Shown here: one piece after another, positions 8,720 to 16,654 of the stretch
Layout: the number at the start of each line of letters is the position of its first letter
Position numbering within the stretch: the first letter of the stretch is position 1
Assembly (NCBI GenBank): GCA_017889725.1
Contig: JAGGAE010000026.1
Coordinates: 1-59,422 of the forward strand
Direction: 5' to 3'
Source of the DNA: Bacillota bacterium
Lineage (GTDB): Bacteria; Bacillota; Negativicutes; Sporomusales; CTSoil-080
DNA: 59,422 nucleotides
Notes under the pieces: generated by a model
Told to the model about the DNA's origin: nothing
Database searches by the model: none
The model's input: only the letters and a program-made list of their open reading frames with translations
Position numbers and translations under genes: made by a program

Positions 8720-9814
8720 TTACATTTGTTTAGCTTGTTCCTCCGACACCATGGCAACAAAAGCATCCACCACTTGTGGATCAAACCAACGCGCTTTTTC
8801 CTCAACCAGCACCCGTAACGTATTAGTAACATCCAGCTTACAACTCACTCTTCCGGCAGTCATGACCTCAAACGCATCCACCACCGCAATAATTCTTGCC
8901 CCCAGCGGAATATTCTGACCGCCTATTCTATCCGGATAGCCATTGCCGTCAAATCTTTCATGATGATGCCTAACAATACCAGCAATATCTCGAAATACGG
9001 GAAGACTGAACAAAATATCAGCTCCCACGCTGGAATGGGCTTTAATTGTATTAGATTCCTCCGTTGTCAGTCTCTTATCCGAAATTAACAAATCAGAAGG
9101 AATAACCAGCTTACCAACATCATGCAACAGCGCCGCTCGCTTAATTCTTCTTACATCTTCGTCTGGCAAACACATTTTTCTGGCTAAATCGTTCGCTAAG
9201 GCACTGACCACTTCGGAATGTCCATGACTGTATGGATCTTTCATTTCAAACATATTTACGAGAATTTTTATCATCTGTAAATATTCGTCTTCTTTGCTAC
9301 AATATTTTTTTAGCCGCTCCGATACATCAAACAGGAATTCAGCAACATACCCGCCGTTAATACCCAAAACAGGAACGATAATGCGCTCGGCATACCGTTT
9401 AGTTCCGCTAGACGTAACACATACTTCCGGTTGTACCGCCGGGTCGGTCTCTTCTTCTTCCGGTATGGCCCATACGTTATAACTGGTCTTCGCCCCGGAA
9501 AAACCAAATTGCTGAAAAAGGTCTTCAGCACCGTAAATTTCCGTTTTTCCTTCTTTCCCGGTTACGGCAAAACTACATGGAATTTGCCGCCAAGCGTAAT
9601 TATATATTGCAATTTTCTTGCCTGCCATCAGCAACGAATGTTTAAGAAAAATAACATACATAATCAACGCACCTAACACCACTAGCAACATGATATAACC
9701 AACGGTCTGAAATTGTTCGTTGCGTACTAATGAGGTAAGAAAAGTATCCATCACCAGCATAAACACCAGTAATATCCCGAGGGATACTGCCAGTTGCCCA
9801 TACCTTCCATTCAT
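8720..9814 (-). CDS. Membrane-anchored HD-GYP domain protein
   Basis: The protein is 364 aa. Two transmembrane helices (about 8-30 and 38-57) anchor it in the inner membrane. A region resembling a PAS fold follows (about 70-165). The HD-GYP domain covers 180-355, with HD at 231-232 (LLHDVGKL), the HHHERFDGNGYP block around 283-294 and ARIIAVVDAFEVM. Intact HD-GYP domains hydrolyse cyclic di-GMP. The metal ligands and GYP triad are all present, so activity is likely. The PAS-like segment may sense a ligand or redox state. Start ATG follows GAGGGAG. The gene is divergent from the phosphohydrolase gene. Confidence 0.88.
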   Translation of the reverse strand: MNGRYGQLAVSLGILLVFMLVMDTFLTSLVRNEQFQTVGYIMLLVVLGALIMYVIFLKHSLLMAGKKIAIYNYAWRQIPCSFAVTGKEGKTEIYGAEDLFQQFGFSGAKTSYNVWAIPEEEETDPAVQPEVCVTSSGTKRYAERIIVPVLGINGGYVAEFLFDVSERLKKYCSKEDEYLQMIKILVNMFEMKDPYSHGHSEVVSALANDLARKMCLPDEDVRRIKRAALLHDVGKLVIPSDLLISDKRLTTEESNTIKAHSSVGADILFSLPVFRDIAGIVRHHHERFDGNGYPDRIGGQNIPLGARIIAVVDAFEVMTAGRVSCKLDVTNTLRVLVEEKARWFDPQVVDAFVAMVSEEQAKQM

Positions 9815-9914
9815 AATCGCACTCCCTCACAATATATTTCTAATTTATATTATGTATACTAGAGGAAAATGTTCCTTGTAAACGTCCGTCAAGCTTCGCT
9901 AGCACTCAGTAATC

Positions 9915-9923
9915 TGCTATAAT
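9915..9923 (+). promoter_or_regulatory. Extended -10 promoter for the phosphohydrolase gene
   Basis: TGCTATAAT is a perfect extended -10 element about 40 bases before the start codon at 9963. No good -35 box is seen at 17 bp, which the TG extension can compensate for. Confidence 0.5.
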
Positions 9924-9962
9924 TTAACTCGAGAGAACTATCACGCAGAAAAAGGATGCATC

Positions 9963-10649
9963 ATGAGAATATTCGCCATTGCCGACACTCATTTATCAGG
10001 CAACCCAGCCAAAAAACCCATGTCCGTTTTCGGCTCACACTGGGAAAATCACTGGGAAAAAATTAAAACGGACTGGATGAGTCGTGTCACCGCACAGGAT
10101 ACCGTGCTCTTAGCCGGTGATATTTCCTGGGCTATGAAACTGGACGAAGCGCTCTTCGATCTAAATGAAATAGCCGAACTACCAGGAAACAAAATAATAA
10201 CTAAAGGGAATCATGATTACTGGTGGCAAACAGTTGTAAAAATGACCGCTGCAGTAAATCATAGACTTACCTTTCTCCAAAACAGCTTTGTCGGCATTGA
10301 CTCCTATGCCATATGCGGCAGCCGCGGCTGGATTTGCCCTGACGATCCCTATTTTAGTCCGTCTGACCGCTCCATCTACGAGCGGGAAGTCAGCCGGGTT
10401 AAAACATCATTATTGGCGGCTGAGGCCGCAGGATACAACCGTCTTATCCTTATGCTCCACTATCCCCCCTGCTATGCCAACCTTCCCAGCGGCTTTACCC
10501 AGCTTATGGATGAATTTAAAGTGGAACTATGCGTATTTGGTCATTTGCATGACGAAGCCATTAAAGATGCACCTACGCAAGGTACTTGCACCAACTATCA
10601 CTTGGTGTCGGCAGACGCCCTTGACTTTAAACTAAAGCTTATTGTCTAG
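9963..10649 (+). CDS. Calcineurin-like metallophosphoesterase
   Basis: A 228-aa cytoplasmic metallophosphatase. The metal-binding motifs appear in order: ADTHLS (residues 7-12), GDISWA, KGNHDYWW (about 80-87), LHYPP and FGHLHD (about 193-198). The protein resembles the COG1768 group of predicted phosphohydrolases, whose substrate is not established. The length is normal for the group. Start ATG follows AAAGGATGC. It is followed by a palindrome that ends its transcript or starts the next one. Confidence 0.85.
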   Translation: MRIFAIADTHLSGNPAKKPMSVFGSHWENHWEKIKTDWMSRVTAQDTVLLAGDISWAMKLDEALFDLNEIAELPGNKIITKGNHDYWWQTVVKMTAAVNHRLTFLQNSFVGIDSYAICGSRGWICPDDPYFSPSDRSIYEREVSRVKTSLLAAEAAGYNRLILMLHYPPCYANLPSGFTQLMDEFKVELCVFGHLHDEAIKDAPTQGTCTNYHLVSADALDFKLKLIV

Positions 10650-10659
10650 GCTATTAGCC

Positions 10660-10702
10660 GCTTTGCCAGCAATTTGCAATTGCTGGCAAAGCTTTGTATA
10701 AT
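10660..10702 (+). promoter_or_regulatory. Palindrome containing a sigma-A type promoter
   Basis: GCTTTGCCAGCAATT and its exact complement AATTGCTGGCAAAGC are separated by TGC. TTGCAA (10674-10679), at the palindrome centre, and TATAAT (10697-10702), just after the right arm, are 17 bp apart. They form a strong promoter for the CstR-like gene. The hairpin has no U-tract, so it is a poor terminator for the preceding gene. Confidence 0.65.
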
Positions 10703-10749
10703 CAAACTAAAGTGCACCATCTGCCATAGGGAGAGGAAGATGATTTTTC

Positions 10750-11022
10750 ATGCCTTCATTAGAAGCAAAAACGGAAGTCCTTAACCGGCTGCGCAACGTA
10801 AAGGGACATATCTCCGGCATAGAGCGTATGGTTGAAGAGGGACAGGAATGTTCGAATGTTTTGATTCAATTGTCGGCAATTCGGGCTTCTATCGAAAAAA
10901 TCGGCATATACATTTTGGAAAATAATGCCGTAGAATGTCTGCTCAAGGACATGACCCCTGATTTTAAAGACAAAGAAAAAGTGGAACGAATCGTCAAGCA
11001 AATGCTTTCCTTTTTAAAGTAA
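10750..11022 (+). CDS. CsoR-family repressor with a CstR-like C-N-C signature
   Basis: A 90-aa helical protein of the CsoR/RcnR family (DUF156). These are tetrameric repressors that release DNA when a metal or sulfur species binds their cysteines. The key positions here are Cys34, Asn59 and Cys63. Copper sensors have Cys-His-Cys at these sites, as the other CsoR protein in this window does. Asn at the middle position is the pattern of CstR, which senses persulfides through a Cys-Cys pair. So I infer a persulfide or reactive-sulfur sensor, not copper. The regulated genes are not obvious: lgt follows 50 bp downstream. A small AGACC-GAC-GGTCT repeat at 11032-11044 could be an operator. Confidence 0.75.
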   Translation: MPSLEAKTEVLNRLRNVKGHISGIERMVEEGQECSNVLIQLSAIRASIEKIGIYILENNAVECLLKDMTPDFKDKEKVERIVKQMLSFLK

Positions 11023-11031
11023 CCAAGTTAT

Positions 11032-11044
11032 AGACCGACGGTCT
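11032..11044 (+). promoter_or_regulatory. Short palindrome before lgt, possible operator
   Basis: AGACC-GAC-GGTCT lies between the CstR-like gene and lgt. The position suits an operator for the upstream repressor, but it is short and could be chance. Confidence 0.25.
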
Positions 11045-11072
11045 TGCACCACACCAGTTGAAGGAGACGAGT

Positions 11073-11822
11073 ATGCATCAATATCTTTTTTTCATTGGGG
11101 ATTTTCCCATCCGTGCTTACGGACTTATTATCAGCCTGAGTATTATTTTAGCTACCAGCACAGCGTATTTTCTCGCGAAACAAGATGGCCGCTGGCACAA
11201 CCACGTGGTAGACCTCGGCCTATATTGCGGCCTGGCTGGAATTATCGGCGCTAGAATTTGGGATGTTCTTTTTTTCGATTGGAGCTATTATAGCCATCAC
11301 CTGCTGGAAATTCCCTATGTCTGGCAAGGCGGGATGTCCATTCAAGGCGGTGTAGTATTCGGCTTTTTAGCCGGTTATATCTACACAAGACGCTATGGCA
11401 TAGATACCTGGGCGTTCGCAGATATCGTAGCCCCGGCTATCCTCATCGGTCAGGCGATCGGCCGCTCGGCGAACCTATTAAACGGCGACGCCTTTGGTCA
11501 TCCTACCGGCAGCAGTTTTGGCCTCCTTTATCCGGCAACAACCCTGGCCCATCAGGTGTACGGCAATCAACCCCTATGGCCCGCCGAAGTATGGGAAGGT
11601 CAGCTTGATGTAATTCTCTTTGTTCTGTTGCTGCTATTTCGCACCACTAAGCACGCCAAGGGCCAAGCCTTTATCCTCTATGCCATACTCTATTCTACCT
11701 CCCGTTTCTTTCTGGAATATCTCCGGGGTGACTATGGAACTCTACTGTTTGGCTTAAAGTCCGCTCAATTAACCAGTCTGATAGTTATTGCCGCCGGGCT
11801 GCTAACCAATGCCAAAAAATGA
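11073..11822 (+). CDS. lgt: Prolipoprotein diacylglyceryl transferase
   Basis: Lgt moves a diacylglyceryl group from phosphatidylglycerol to the lipobox cysteine of prelipoproteins in the inner membrane. The 249-aa protein has about seven membrane helices. It shows the GGMSIQGGVV segment (about 86-95) and the signature region GRSANLLNGD at 130-139. The signature usually ends in Glu; here it is Asp139. This conservative change is worth noting but probably tolerated. I chose the ATG at 11073 because AAGGAG lies seven bases upstream. The TTG at 11058 would include that site in the coding region. A strong terminator follows at once. Confidence 0.9.
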   Translation: MHQYLFFIGDFPIRAYGLIISLSIILATSTAYFLAKQDGRWHNHVVDLGLYCGLAGIIGARIWDVLFFDWSYYSHHLLEIPYVWQGGMSIQGGVVFGFLAGYIYTRRYGIDTWAFADIVAPAILIGQAIGRSANLLNGDAFGHPTGSSFGLLYPATTLAHQVYGNQPLWPAEVWEGQLDVILFVLLLLFRTTKHAKGQAFILYAILYSTSRFFLEYLRGDYGTLLFGLKSAQLTSLIVIAAGLLTNAKK

Positions 11823-11877
11823 AAATAGACTACGCTGGGAAATAATCGCTTCCCTAGCGTAGTCTATTTTCATTTCG
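11818..11877. terminator. Strong bidirectional terminator between lgt and cstA
   Basis: A nearly perfect stem of about 24 bp (AATGAAAATAGACTACGC with its complement) closes an eight-base loop, with one bulge. U-rich tails on both strands let it serve the convergent lgt and cstA genes. Confidence 0.85.
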
Positions 11878-11901
11878 TATTACGGCACTTGATTTTAGTT
11901 A

Positions 11902-13689
11902 CTACCGCTCTGAGATTGGCTGCTTTTTTTCTGAACAAGTCCGAGGCATTGTAATCCAGCGGCGCAGAGAATCGAGAATAACGATAACCACCAGTACCAA
12001 CATTATGCCTGTAATCGAGGACAATAAATAGTTGTGCGCCGGCATATAGATTCCAACGATATTTTGATACCCGGCGGCAAATGTGGTAAGGGCCATAAAA
12101 ATCATCGGGCAGATTGTCACCCATACATACCGGGCTTTACCCATACGAAACAGCATGGTTGTTCCCACAGCCAGCGTAAGCGTACCTAGCAGCTGATTAG
12201 AAACACCGAACAGTGGCCAAATTGTGGAAATAGTCCCTTGCAAAACCAAGAAACCCCAAGCTCCGCATATCAGCGCACTGGTCAAAATAATTCCAGGCCA
12301 CCAACGGGTATTTTTCAACGGTTTATATATTACCCCGCCCATTTCCTGCAAAAGGTACCGTCCCACCCGGGTTCCGGCATCAATGATGGTGAGAATAAAC
12401 AAGGCTTCAAACATAATGCAGAAGTGATACCAAAACGACATTAACGACTTCATACCGGGAATATTTGAAAAAATATGGGCCATACCAACAGCAAGAGAAA
12501 CCGCCCCACCCGGACGGGCTGCAATATCCTCGCCAACCATTTGCGCTAATGCGGGAAGATCATGGACCTCAAGCCCTAATTTGGCGAATACGGCGGCACT
12601 GGTATTAATCGCAAAATAGTCACCGGGTTGCAAACTAGTAGCCGCAATTAAAGCCATCAAAGCTACAAAGCTTTCCACAAGCATCGCACCATAACCAATA
12701 GGCAGAATATCCTGTTCGTTTGTCAACATCTTAGGTGTGGTACCTGTACTAATTAACGCGTGGAAACCGGAAAATGCGCCGCAGGCCACCGTTATAAACA
12801 CATAGGGCCATACAGGGCCGCCAATAATTGGACCGCCACCACCAACATACTGCGTTATTGCCGGCATCTGAATATCAGGTCTGACCAAAATAATGCCTAA
12901 AGTCAAAGCGGCAATAGTACCAATCTTCATATACGTGCTAAGATAATCGCGAGGTGCTAATAACAGCCATACGGGTAAAGCTGCGGCAAAAAAACCATAA
13001 ACAGCCAACATAATGGATAATTGCCTTAAACTGAAAGTAAAATACGGTGCCAAAGACGAGTGTTGTACCCACGAACCAGCAAAGACACCGGCGAGAATGA
13101 GAATAACGCCAATCACCGAAGCTTCCCTAATTTGTCCGGGACGCAGCCACCGAAGGTAAATGCCAATAAAAATAGCAATAGGAATAGTAACGGCTACGGT
13201 AAAGGTTCCCCACGGGCTGTTAAACAAGGCATTAGCCACTACCACAGCCATACCTGCCATAGTCAGTACAAGTAAGAATAATACCGCAATGGACGCGCAA
13301 AAACCGGAAAGATTACCGATTTCTTTTTTTGCAATTTGCCCTACGGAAAGCCCGTCATGGCGTACAGAAGCAAACAGGATTACCAAGTCATGAACGGCTC
13401 CAGCCACTACTGCACCGATAAGAATCCACAAAGTGCCGGGTAAAAAACCGAATTGAGCGGCAAGTACAGGTCCCACCAGTGGCCCCGCACCGGCAATTGC
13501 AGCGAAATGATGCCCGAAAGTGACCCATTTATTAGTTGGAACATAATCACGCCCGTCATTGTAGGCAACAGCCGGCGTCGTCCGATCTCGGTCAAAAGTT
13601 AAAACCTTGGCTGCAATAAAAGAACCATAAATCCGATAAGCAAAAATCAACCAAAGTGCCGCTATGATGACCAAATAGATGGCATTCAC
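11902..13689 (-). CDS. cstA: Carbon starvation protein CstA-family transporter
   Basis: A 595-aa integral membrane protein with some 16-18 predicted helices. The CstA signature lies near the N-terminus: FDRDRTTPAVAYNDGRDYVP (residues 34-53), followed by FGHHFAAIAGAGPLVGPV. Members import peptides or pyruvate, typically when preferred carbon is scarce. The length matches the shorter Firmicute form. GTG start with AAAGGAGG upstream. It stands alone, between the lgt terminator and a DUF1848 gene. Which substrate it carries cannot be told. Confidence 0.93.
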   Translation of the reverse strand: MNAIYLVIIAALWLIFAYRIYGSFIAAKVLTFDRDRTTPAVAYNDGRDYVPTNKWVTFGHHFAAIAGAGPLVGPVLAAQFGFLPGTLWILIGAVVAGAVHDLVILFASVRHDGLSVGQIAKKEIGNLSGFCASIAVLFLLVLTMAGMAVVVANALFNSPWGTFTVAVTIPIAIFIGIYLRWLRPGQIREASVIGVILILAGVFAGSWVQHSSLAPYFTFSLRQLSIMLAVYGFFAAALPVWLLLAPRDYLSTYMKIGTIAALTLGIILVRPDIQMPAITQYVGGGGPIIGGPVWPYVFITVACGAFSGFHALISTGTTPKMLTNEQDILPIGYGAMLVESFVALMALIAATSLQPGDYFAINTSAAVFAKLGLEVHDLPALAQMVGEDIAARPGGAVSLAVGMAHIFSNIPGMKSLMSFWYHFCIMFEALFILTIIDAGTRVGRYLLQEMGGVIYKPLKNTRWWPGIILTSALICGAWGFLVLQGTISTIWPLFGVSNQLLGTLTLAVGTTMLFRMGKARYVWVTICPMIFMALTTFAAGYQNIVGIYMPAHNYLLSSITGIMLVLVVIVILDSLRRWITMPRTCSEKKQPISER

Positions 13690-13868
13690 AAAATAGCCTC
13701 CTTTTGTTTAATATTTGTAATTGTCACTCTATTTTAATTATACAATTTTTTTGCTGCTTATAACACAAATACTTGTCATTATATTAAATTGCCAGCCATA
13801 AAGAACTATATACCCACCAATAGAAATCGTTAAAAAATTATAGATTTCCAGCTTAAAATATCAAGAGG

Positions 13869-14690
13869 CTAGCTGCGGTTAGCATAGCAATATAAGCAGC
13901 CTCCCGCGCACGCCTTGTCATAGCCGCCAATATCGATACTCTTATGGCATAGACAAGAGCGCCGCTGTCCTTGCTTCTCCAGTAGATATCCGTCAATACA
14001 CCGTCCGCCAGCCAGCCCCGGCACGCGCTCCACTAACCAAGACGCACAAGCATACAGCATAAACCCGTAGCTTGACGCAATATCCACCATTAAAGAAAAA
14101 AACCTCTCTTGCAACATATCATTTAAAGGAACATTATCTATTCCGGCCACCCGCAACCGTCTTGTTACATGCCCGTACATTTCCACATACGATGTGGTTA
14201 TGCGGGCATTTTGCATGCCTAAACGGGACAAATCACGACACAGCATCGAAAACGCCTCCAGTCTGGCCCGTCCGGGTTTATTGGGGTTGGCGGCTATTTC
14301 TCCCCTCGTGGAAATAAGTACCGGATCAAACCGGATATTAAACTGTTCCGGACGGTATACAGCCAGCAATTTTTCCAAAGTCTGCAAACTGTAGCTATAG
14401 TCCGGCACTTGGGGCTCTATCGTTTTTGCATAGTTATTAATTGTAAACTGAAAATACAAATTGTAATCTTCAAGTCGTCCGGGAGCTTGAACAACCTGAG
14501 AATAATCCTTGCTCCACAAAACAAGGGTATGCACATTTTCCGGCCTTACATCGACAACAGTACACTTGTCCTGAAAGCGGGGATTGGCTACCACGACTTG
14601 CCCCTCCTTCAACACCTGTTGCAGCCAGCCGTAATAAAACTGCGGCAGATCCGTACGTCTTGAAGCCGATAAAATTATCTTTCGCGCCAT
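13869..14690 (-). CDS. DUF1848 family protein with C-terminal cysteine cluster
   Basis: The protein is 273 aa. The N-terminus IILSASRRTDLPQFY and the VLWSKDYS segment are typical of DUF1848, a family of unknown function. The C-terminus carries CLCHKS and CAGGCLYCYA, a cluster of five or six cysteines. Its CxxCYA end is like motifs in spore photoproduct lyase and related iron-sulfur proteins. I therefore infer an iron-sulfur cluster, possibly with radical chemistry, but the classic CxxxCxxC is not intact. The ATG at 14690 is eight bases from GGAGG and is preferred over a TTG two codons earlier. Confidence 0.82.
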   Translation of the reverse strand: MARKIILSASRRTDLPQFYYGWLQQVLKEGQVVVANPRFQDKCTVVDVRPENVHTLVLWSKDYSQVVQAPGRLEDYNLYFQFTINNYAKTIEPQVPDYSYSLQTLEKLLAVYRPEQFNIRFDPVLISTRGEIAANPNKPGRARLEAFSMLCRDLSRLGMQNARITTSYVEMYGHVTRRLRVAGIDNVPLNDMLQERFFSLMVDIASSYGFMLYACASWLVERVPGLAGGRCIDGYLLEKQGQRRSCLCHKSIDIGGYDKACAGGCLYCYANRS

Positions 14691-14787
14691 TCCCAAACCC
14701 TCCTACGCTAATTTTCCCAAACCTCCCTCTTATAAACCGAGCCGGGAGCTTGCTTCCACCAATTTCCGTAGAACGTTACCGCTCCTT

Positions 14788-14796
14788 ATGCTATAA
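14788..14796 (+). promoter_or_regulatory. Extended -10 promoter of the membrane hydrolase gene
   Basis: TGCTATAAT is a perfect extended -10 element 33 bases before the ATG at 14829. The -35 region is weak. Confidence 0.5.
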
Positions 14797-14828
14797 TTAT
14801 CGATTGTTAGAGTAAAGGGGTGATAATT

Positions 14829-15773
14829 ATGGATTCTTTGTCGCACGCAATGTTAGGCATAGCAGTTGCAGGACTTTCCGGGCATATGCCTTCTATCGGA
14901 GATCCTGTGTATATAGCCTCAGTACTTGGTTCGCAAGCTCCTGATTTTGATTTAGTTGCCCAAGTACATGGCAATATGGCGTATTTGCGCCAACACCGTT
15001 TCTTTTCCCATTCCCTTCCGGGAATTGGGCTGTTAGCGTTAGCCATCGCCGGCGGACTGTCGCTATATTTCGGTTCCACAATTTTCGTCCAAGCTCTCTT
15101 TTGGGCATTCGCCGGTGGGTTGTCTCACATTCTTATTGATTATTTTAATACACACGGAGTAGCCTTATTATGGCCCTTTAAACGGGACCGCAAAAGCACC
15201 CCGCTGTTAAATGTGTTCGACCCTATTATGTTGCTCCTTATGGTAATTCCCTACGTTTATTCTTTGCCCATGCGTCTTGTCTCTCTTGCCACATTTGGAG
15301 CGATCTCAAGTTATCTAATTCTTCGTTATTTGCTGCGCCGCCGTGCCAGTGCTTGGATCAAAGAACATTTTAGCAACCACACAATTATAAAAATGTGGAT
15401 TATGCCTTCCTTACGGCATCTATTTTACTGGGACTTTGTTATTGAAACCACAGACCGGGTATTCAATGGTCGCCGCGGTATACTCCATCCGACAATATCC
15501 ATAAGCGCCGACTTGCAAAAACCCAAAGGGTTTTCGACCTTGACCCAAAAAGCCCAGCAAACAGGACTGGGACAATTCTTCAACCTTTTCACGCCCTACA
15601 GCTTCTTTGAAGAACAGGCGGAGAATGACTTGGTCAGAGTTCGTATTTATGACTTGCGCTATTACGCAAACCAACAGTTTATTCATAGCGCGACAATTGT
15701 ATTTGACCAACAAGAAACTCCGAATGAATGTTATCTTCACTCTATGGGGCGAACCCTGAAGATTGCTGTATAA
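14829..15773 (+). CDS. Membrane-bound metal-dependent hydrolase (DUF457/YdjM-like)
   Basis: The protein is 314 aa. It begins MDSLSHAMLGIAVAGL. Conserved His and Asp residues appear in the order SH (5-6), APDFD, RHRFFSHS-like and GGLSHILIDYFNTHG, which together suggest a metal site at the membrane surface. At least four membrane helices occupy residues 60-190. A soluble C-terminal part of about 130 residues follows. The family is annotated as hydrolases by homology; the substrate is unknown. AAAGGGG lies eight bases before the ATG at 14829, so the in-frame GTG at 14820 is rejected. Confidence 0.82.
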   Translation: MDSLSHAMLGIAVAGLSGHMPSIGDPVYIASVLGSQAPDFDLVAQVHGNMAYLRQHRFFSHSLPGIGLLALAIAGGLSLYFGSTIFVQALFWAFAGGLSHILIDYFNTHGVALLWPFKRDRKSTPLLNVFDPIMLLLMVIPYVYSLPMRLVSLATFGAISSYLILRYLLRRRASAWIKEHFSNHTIIKMWIMPSLRHLFYWDFVIETTDRVFNGRRGILHPTISISADLQKPKGFSTLTQKAQQTGLGQFFNLFTPYSFFEEQAENDLVRVRIYDLRYYANQQFIHSATIVFDQQETPNECYLHSMGRTLKIAV

Positions 15774-15791
15774 CAAGCTTTTTCGGTCCAT

Positions 15792-15844
15792 TACAACTAC
15801 CAGTAAATTGCCGCTTGCACGGCATTCGCTGGTAGTTGTATAAT
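15792..15844 (+). promoter_or_regulatory. Palindrome with embedded promoter before the ferredoxin gene
   Basis: TACAACTACCAG pairs with CTGGTAGTTGTA, with an inner TGCCG/CGGCA stem. TTGCAC at the loop (15815-15820) and TATAAT directly after the right arm (15839-15844) are 18 bp apart and make a good promoter for the gene at 15893. No U-tract follows. The design copies that at 10660-10702. Confidence 0.65.
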
Positions 15845-15892
15845 ATACCCACACCCCTCCCCCCAGGGGAGGAATGAAGGGAGTACTTTTCT

Positions 15893-16507
15893 ATGGTTAA
15901 AATTCTCCGACCCTATCTGTTTTGGATTTTGCTGATATTTTTATCGGTTGGCTATTTTTATCCTGCTGTGGGCCTGCTGGCTTTGATTTGCATGCTCGCC
16001 CCGGTTATTCTCGCTCCGTTTAAAGGACGCTTTTGGTGTGGCAACTGTTGCCCCCGAGGCAGCTTCTATGATGAAGTCATGGCTAAGCTTTCTCCTCAAA
16101 AGCCTATCCCAAAAGTATTTCGCAGTTCTTTTATGCGTATTACTGCCCTTCTCACTCTCATAAGTGTTTTTACCATACAAATGATATACGCCTGGGGAGA
16201 CCTTTCTGCTATGGGCTTGGTTTTTCTCCGTATTATTTTTATCACTACACTGGTTGGTATCGGTTTAGGATTATTATACCATCACCGGACTTGGTGCGCA
16301 TTTTGCCCTATGGGTACTTTAGCCAGTTGGCTAAGCTCCAAACGCAGTAAACCACTCCAGGTAAGCGCCAATTGTGTAAATTGCAAATTATGTACCAAGG
16401 CTTGCCCTTTCGCTCTTGAGCCTTACAATGCCAAAGGTACAGATACCGGTTTTCTTCACGGCGATTGCTTAAAATGCAACCGCTGCTCTACACTCGGCAA
16501 GGTTTAG
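15893..16507 (+). CDS. Membrane-bound 4Fe-4S protein, NapH/CcoG-like
   Basis: A 204-aa protein with four predicted membrane helices (about 7-40, 80-100, 110-130). Cys-rich loops lie on the cytoplasmic side: CGNCCPRG (49-56), CAFCPMG (about 137-143), CVNCKLCTKACPF (about 161-173) and CLKCNRC near the end. NapH and related proteins pass electrons from quinol to periplasmic reductases. The last cluster motif stops after CLKCNRC and lacks the final Cys-Pro, so it is incomplete. The C-terminus may be naturally short or truncated. It has its own promoter and terminator, so no partner is indicated. Confidence 0.82.
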   Translation: MVKILRPYLFWILLIFLSVGYFYPAVGLLALICMLAPVILAPFKGRFWCGNCCPRGSFYDEVMAKLSPQKPIPKVFRSSFMRITALLTLISVFTIQMIYAWGDLSAMGLVFLRIIFITTLVGIGLGLLYHHRTWCAFCPMGTLASWLSSKRSKPLQVSANCVNCKLCTKACPFALEPYNAKGTDTGFLHGDCLKCNRCSTLGKV

Positions 16508-16556
16508 TCTTCTTCTTGAGATATTTAGCGAAAACTGCATCTAACGAGCAATGGAC

Positions 16557-16597
16557 AAAGGCCTAAAGCACGCAGCAGCGGGTTTTAGGCCTTTCTA
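16557..16597 (+). terminator. Intrinsic terminator
   Basis: AAAGGCCTAAA and TTTAGGCCTTT pair around a 16-base loop, followed by CTATAT. It ends the membrane ferredoxin gene and faces the M20 peptidase remnant. Confidence 0.65.
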
Positions 16598-16654
16598 TAT
16601 AAACTTATGATTCCTGTTTCACAATGCGCATTTTAGCGACTTAACTCTAAGCTC

